NCBI GenBank assembly: GCA_025361625.1 | Contig: JANYKL010000123.1 | Span: 1-33,930 of the forward strand | Direction of reading: 5' to 3' | Length of the DNA: 33,930 bases | From: Acidobacteriaceae bacterium | GTDB lineage: Bacteria > Acidobacteriota > Terriglobia > Terriglobales > Acidobacteriaceae | Part shown: one piece after another, positions 32,223 to 33,930 of the stretch | Layout of the letters: each line of letters starts with the position of its first letter | Position numbering within the stretch: position 1 is the first letter of the stretch | Translations under genes and position numbers: made by a program | Notes under the pieces: model-generated | Database searches by the model: none | Told to the model about the DNA's origin: nothing | The model's input: only the letters and a program-made list of their open reading frames with translations

Positions 32223-33930
32223 TCACAAAGATACGTGAAAGCGGGGCTTGCAATCAGGGCCTGCTAAGTATTGAACAATGCCGTCCAGAAGATTGGTGGC
32301 ATACGGGTCTTCCCCATATTTGTCGAATTGATAGGTGGTGACTATCATCCTTCCACTCCCAACGCCTATCTGTGCCGCGAGTGCACAGTTCCGATTGAGC
32401 CAACCCAGCGTAATCCCCGATAAAACATCCTCGACCATATCGGGCGTAATGCCATCAATGACGTAATCCGGAGCGACCTTTGCAGTCTCGAAGCCTAAAA
32501 TTGTGGTGAAAGCAACGGAAGCGAATGGTTGCCGATCACTACGAATCCAGTTGAAGTTCGAAAACCACCGGCCATCGAGTTCGGTACCAGCACGGGTGGC
32601 AATGCTGATAGGCCAGATACTTGGCAACGAATCTTCCGAGTTTGCAATCAGTAGAACGCTCCCACCGTTTTCGAGATGACTGGATACGAACTCATCATAG
32701 CGGGTGGCAATCAACACCGTTTGTGGTCCAGGAGCTTGCTTCTTGACATAGCCGGAGGCGCGTAATGCAAGATCCAATGCTTCTAACTCCTTCGAGTGGG
32801 TTAGAACCTCGGCGGATTGTTCAGAATTGCTCCTAGGTAAAACAAATAAATCGTATGAGTTTTCGGAAATGCGAAGTCCGTTTCGGAGGCGGACCTCGAT
32901 TACAAGCCGCTCAATCGTTGGACTATCAAAGTGGGGAAGGTCAAGCTCAATCGACTGTAAGTCGACAACACTTCCAACTTGGATATTACCGTTCAAGTTA
33001 AACTGGCCGCCCTGACCTGAGTCGGTCCTCCAGCGAACTTTGGAACCCGCAAGATCCCGCTCGCTGAAGTGCGACAGTAACGTGCTCAGCACAACTTTGT
33101 TGCCACCCCAAAAGCAATGGGTTGCCATCTTGCACATGATCAGATCGGGCTGCTGGAGCCCACTGAGTTCATTGCAATAAACTTTTTCATTTCTCCACAT
33201 ATCCAGTAGGCCATTGACTTCCCAGTGGACATCGGTGATGCCTGTGACCACGTAGCCTTGGATAGAACTATAGGAGCGGATGCTTTCAATCTCGTATTTA
33301 AGAGACGCAAACTGATGCCACTGTGTTGCCTCCGCCATGTCGTTGAAATTCGCAAACAGTTTGTCAAACCCATAAAGATGAAAGCGCTCCAGCACTCCTT
33401 TCGGCCTTGTGACCTCGCGTTCGCCAAAAGCCACATCAAACCACCAAGGCAAACGGGAAGGTAATTTCGGCAATCCCCAATTTCCAAACTCTGAAACAAC
33501 CAATGGCTCCCGTCCTGAGCGCTCCGCATCTCCATAGGGGCTAAAGGTCCATGCCGGACGCGAAGCGAATTCATGCAACCACTTGTCCCACTTGTCAGCC
33601 TGATCGGGCATCGAGTAATACTGGTGAAAATCTTCCACATCCGTCTTTAGATGAAAGTTGCCTTCGCACGCGCTGTTGTCGATTACCAGCCTGCCTAGCG
33701 GAGCCAACAACTTTTTTATTCGGTCGAATGTCGTGCGCAGCCATTCACGTTGGGCGGCGTCTTTTAGATCGATCCCCCATGACTCATTCATGATGGTCTG
33801 CAAAACGATGCAAGGATGGTTCCAATCACGGATCAGAATTTCCCAAAACATCTTTTCAGCCCGAACCGCTGCCATGGTAGAAAAATGGTCGGCCGGGAAC
33901 CAGCAGTCGCTCCAGGAGGGAAGTTCGGTC
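32223..33930 (-). CDS. GH2-type glycosidase (beta-galactosidase/glucuronidase clan), 5' end outside the window
   Basis: The open frame continues past the right edge (T-E-L-P-S-W precede the first internal ATG at 33875), so only the C-terminal about 568 residues are seen. The clan A barrel is recognised by RDWNHPCIVLQTIMNESWG with the acid/base Glu in NESWG, and by PLVVSEFGNWG with the nucleophile Glu in SEFG. The region after about residue 280 is beta-rich (RWRTDSGQGGQFNLNGN, LRNGLRISENSYDLFVLPR), then a Rossmann-like part with SHLENGGSVLLIAN that recalls the GATase-like trimerisation domain of beta-galactosidases. It is first in the galK-galT-fusion operon. The sugar specificity is not fixed by the sequence; galactosides are favoured only by the operon partners. 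Confidence 0.78.
   Translation of the reverse strand, partial: TELPSWSDCWFPADHFSTMAAVRAEKMFWEILIRDWNHPCIVLQTIMNESWGIDLKDAAQREWLRTTFDRIKKLLAPLGRLVIDNSACEGNFHLKTDVEDFHQYYSMPDQADKWDKWLHEFASRPAWTFSPYGDAERSGREPLVVSEFGNWGLPKLPSRLPWWFDVAFGEREVTRPKGVLERFHLYGFDKLFANFNDMAEATQWHQFASLKYEIESIRSYSSIQGYVVTGITDVHWEVNGLLDMWRNEKVYCNELSGLQQPDLIMCKMATHCFWGGNKVVLSTLLSHFSERDLAGSKVRWRTDSGQGGQFNLNGNIQVGSVVDLQSIELDLPHFDSPTIERLVIEVRLRNGLRISENSYDLFVLPRSNSEQSAEVLTHSKELEALDLALRASGYVKKQAPGPQTVLIATRYDEFVSSHLENGGSVLLIANSEDSLPSIWPISIATRAGTELDGRWFSNFNWIRSDRQPFASVAFTTILGFETAKVAPDYVIDGITPDMVEDVLSGITLGWLNRNCALAAQIGVGSGRMIVTTYQFDKYGEDPYATNLLDGIVQYLAGPDCKPRFHVSL

Overview
The window looks like chromosomal DNA of an Acidobacteriota bacterium (Terriglobia/Koribacter-like). 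The main reasons are two adjacent secreted von Willebrand factor A proteins of the type typical of acidobacteria (TIGR03436-like, from memory of that family), moderate-to-high G+C, a set of small secreted proteins, and non-spore-former genes arranged in a gerM-rph type neighbourhood. There is no rRNA, tRNA, CRISPR array, insertion sequence or phage gene. Most of the window reads as ordinary core and metabolic genome.

Layout. Positions 1-3.9 kb (+): the 3' part of thiE, then two APC-superfamily amino acid permeases. 3.97-10.35 kb (-): DUF1015 protein, periplasmic N-acetylmuramoyl-L-alanine amidase, GerMN lipid/cell-wall-type protein and RNase PH, followed by a LacD-type aldolase translationally coupled to a short-chain dehydrogenase. 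10.6-18.1 kb (mostly +): an overlapping VWFA pair, a cystathionine beta-synthase/cysteine synthase plus cystathionine gamma-lyase/synthase pair with a methyltransferase behind it, cutA (-), a phosphohexomutase and an FtsB/DivIC-like protein. 18.15-19.4 kb (-): two tandem secreted proteins that appear to be diverged paralogues. 19.5 kb (+): a small Cys-containing secreted protein with its own promoter and terminator. 19.96-22.6 kb (-): thiG and a long-chain acyl-CoA ligase. 22.8-23.4 kb (+): an exported peroxiredoxin whose catalytic Cys codon is TGA, which I read as selenocysteine. 23.65-24.1 kb (-): a Ser/Gly/Thr-rich secreted protein with a clear intrinsic terminator. 24.7-27.6 kb (+): a degenerate receiver-like protein, a glycosyltransferase and UDP-galactopyranose mutase. 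27.6-33.9 kb (-): a galactose operon in the order GH2 glycosidase (5' end outside the window), galK, galT, and a GH1-RmlD fusion.

How the genes work together. The right-hand 9 kb forms a galactose theme. The GH2 enzyme would release galactose or related sugars, GalK and GalT carry out the Leloir steps to UDP-galactose, and the convergent glf/glycosyltransferase pair would turn UDP-galactose into galactofuranose for surface glycans; galE is not in the window. The 12.8-14.9 kb pair fits reverse transsulfuration (homocysteine to cysteine). The 6-10 kb group joins cell-wall hydrolysis with RNA 3'-end processing.

The best candidate for something special is the selenocysteine peroxiredoxin at 22821-23405. 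It is split by gene finders at the in-frame TGA and is preceded by a perfectly duplicated 13-bp ribosome-binding segment. The second is the GH1-RmlD fusion enzyme in the gal operon.
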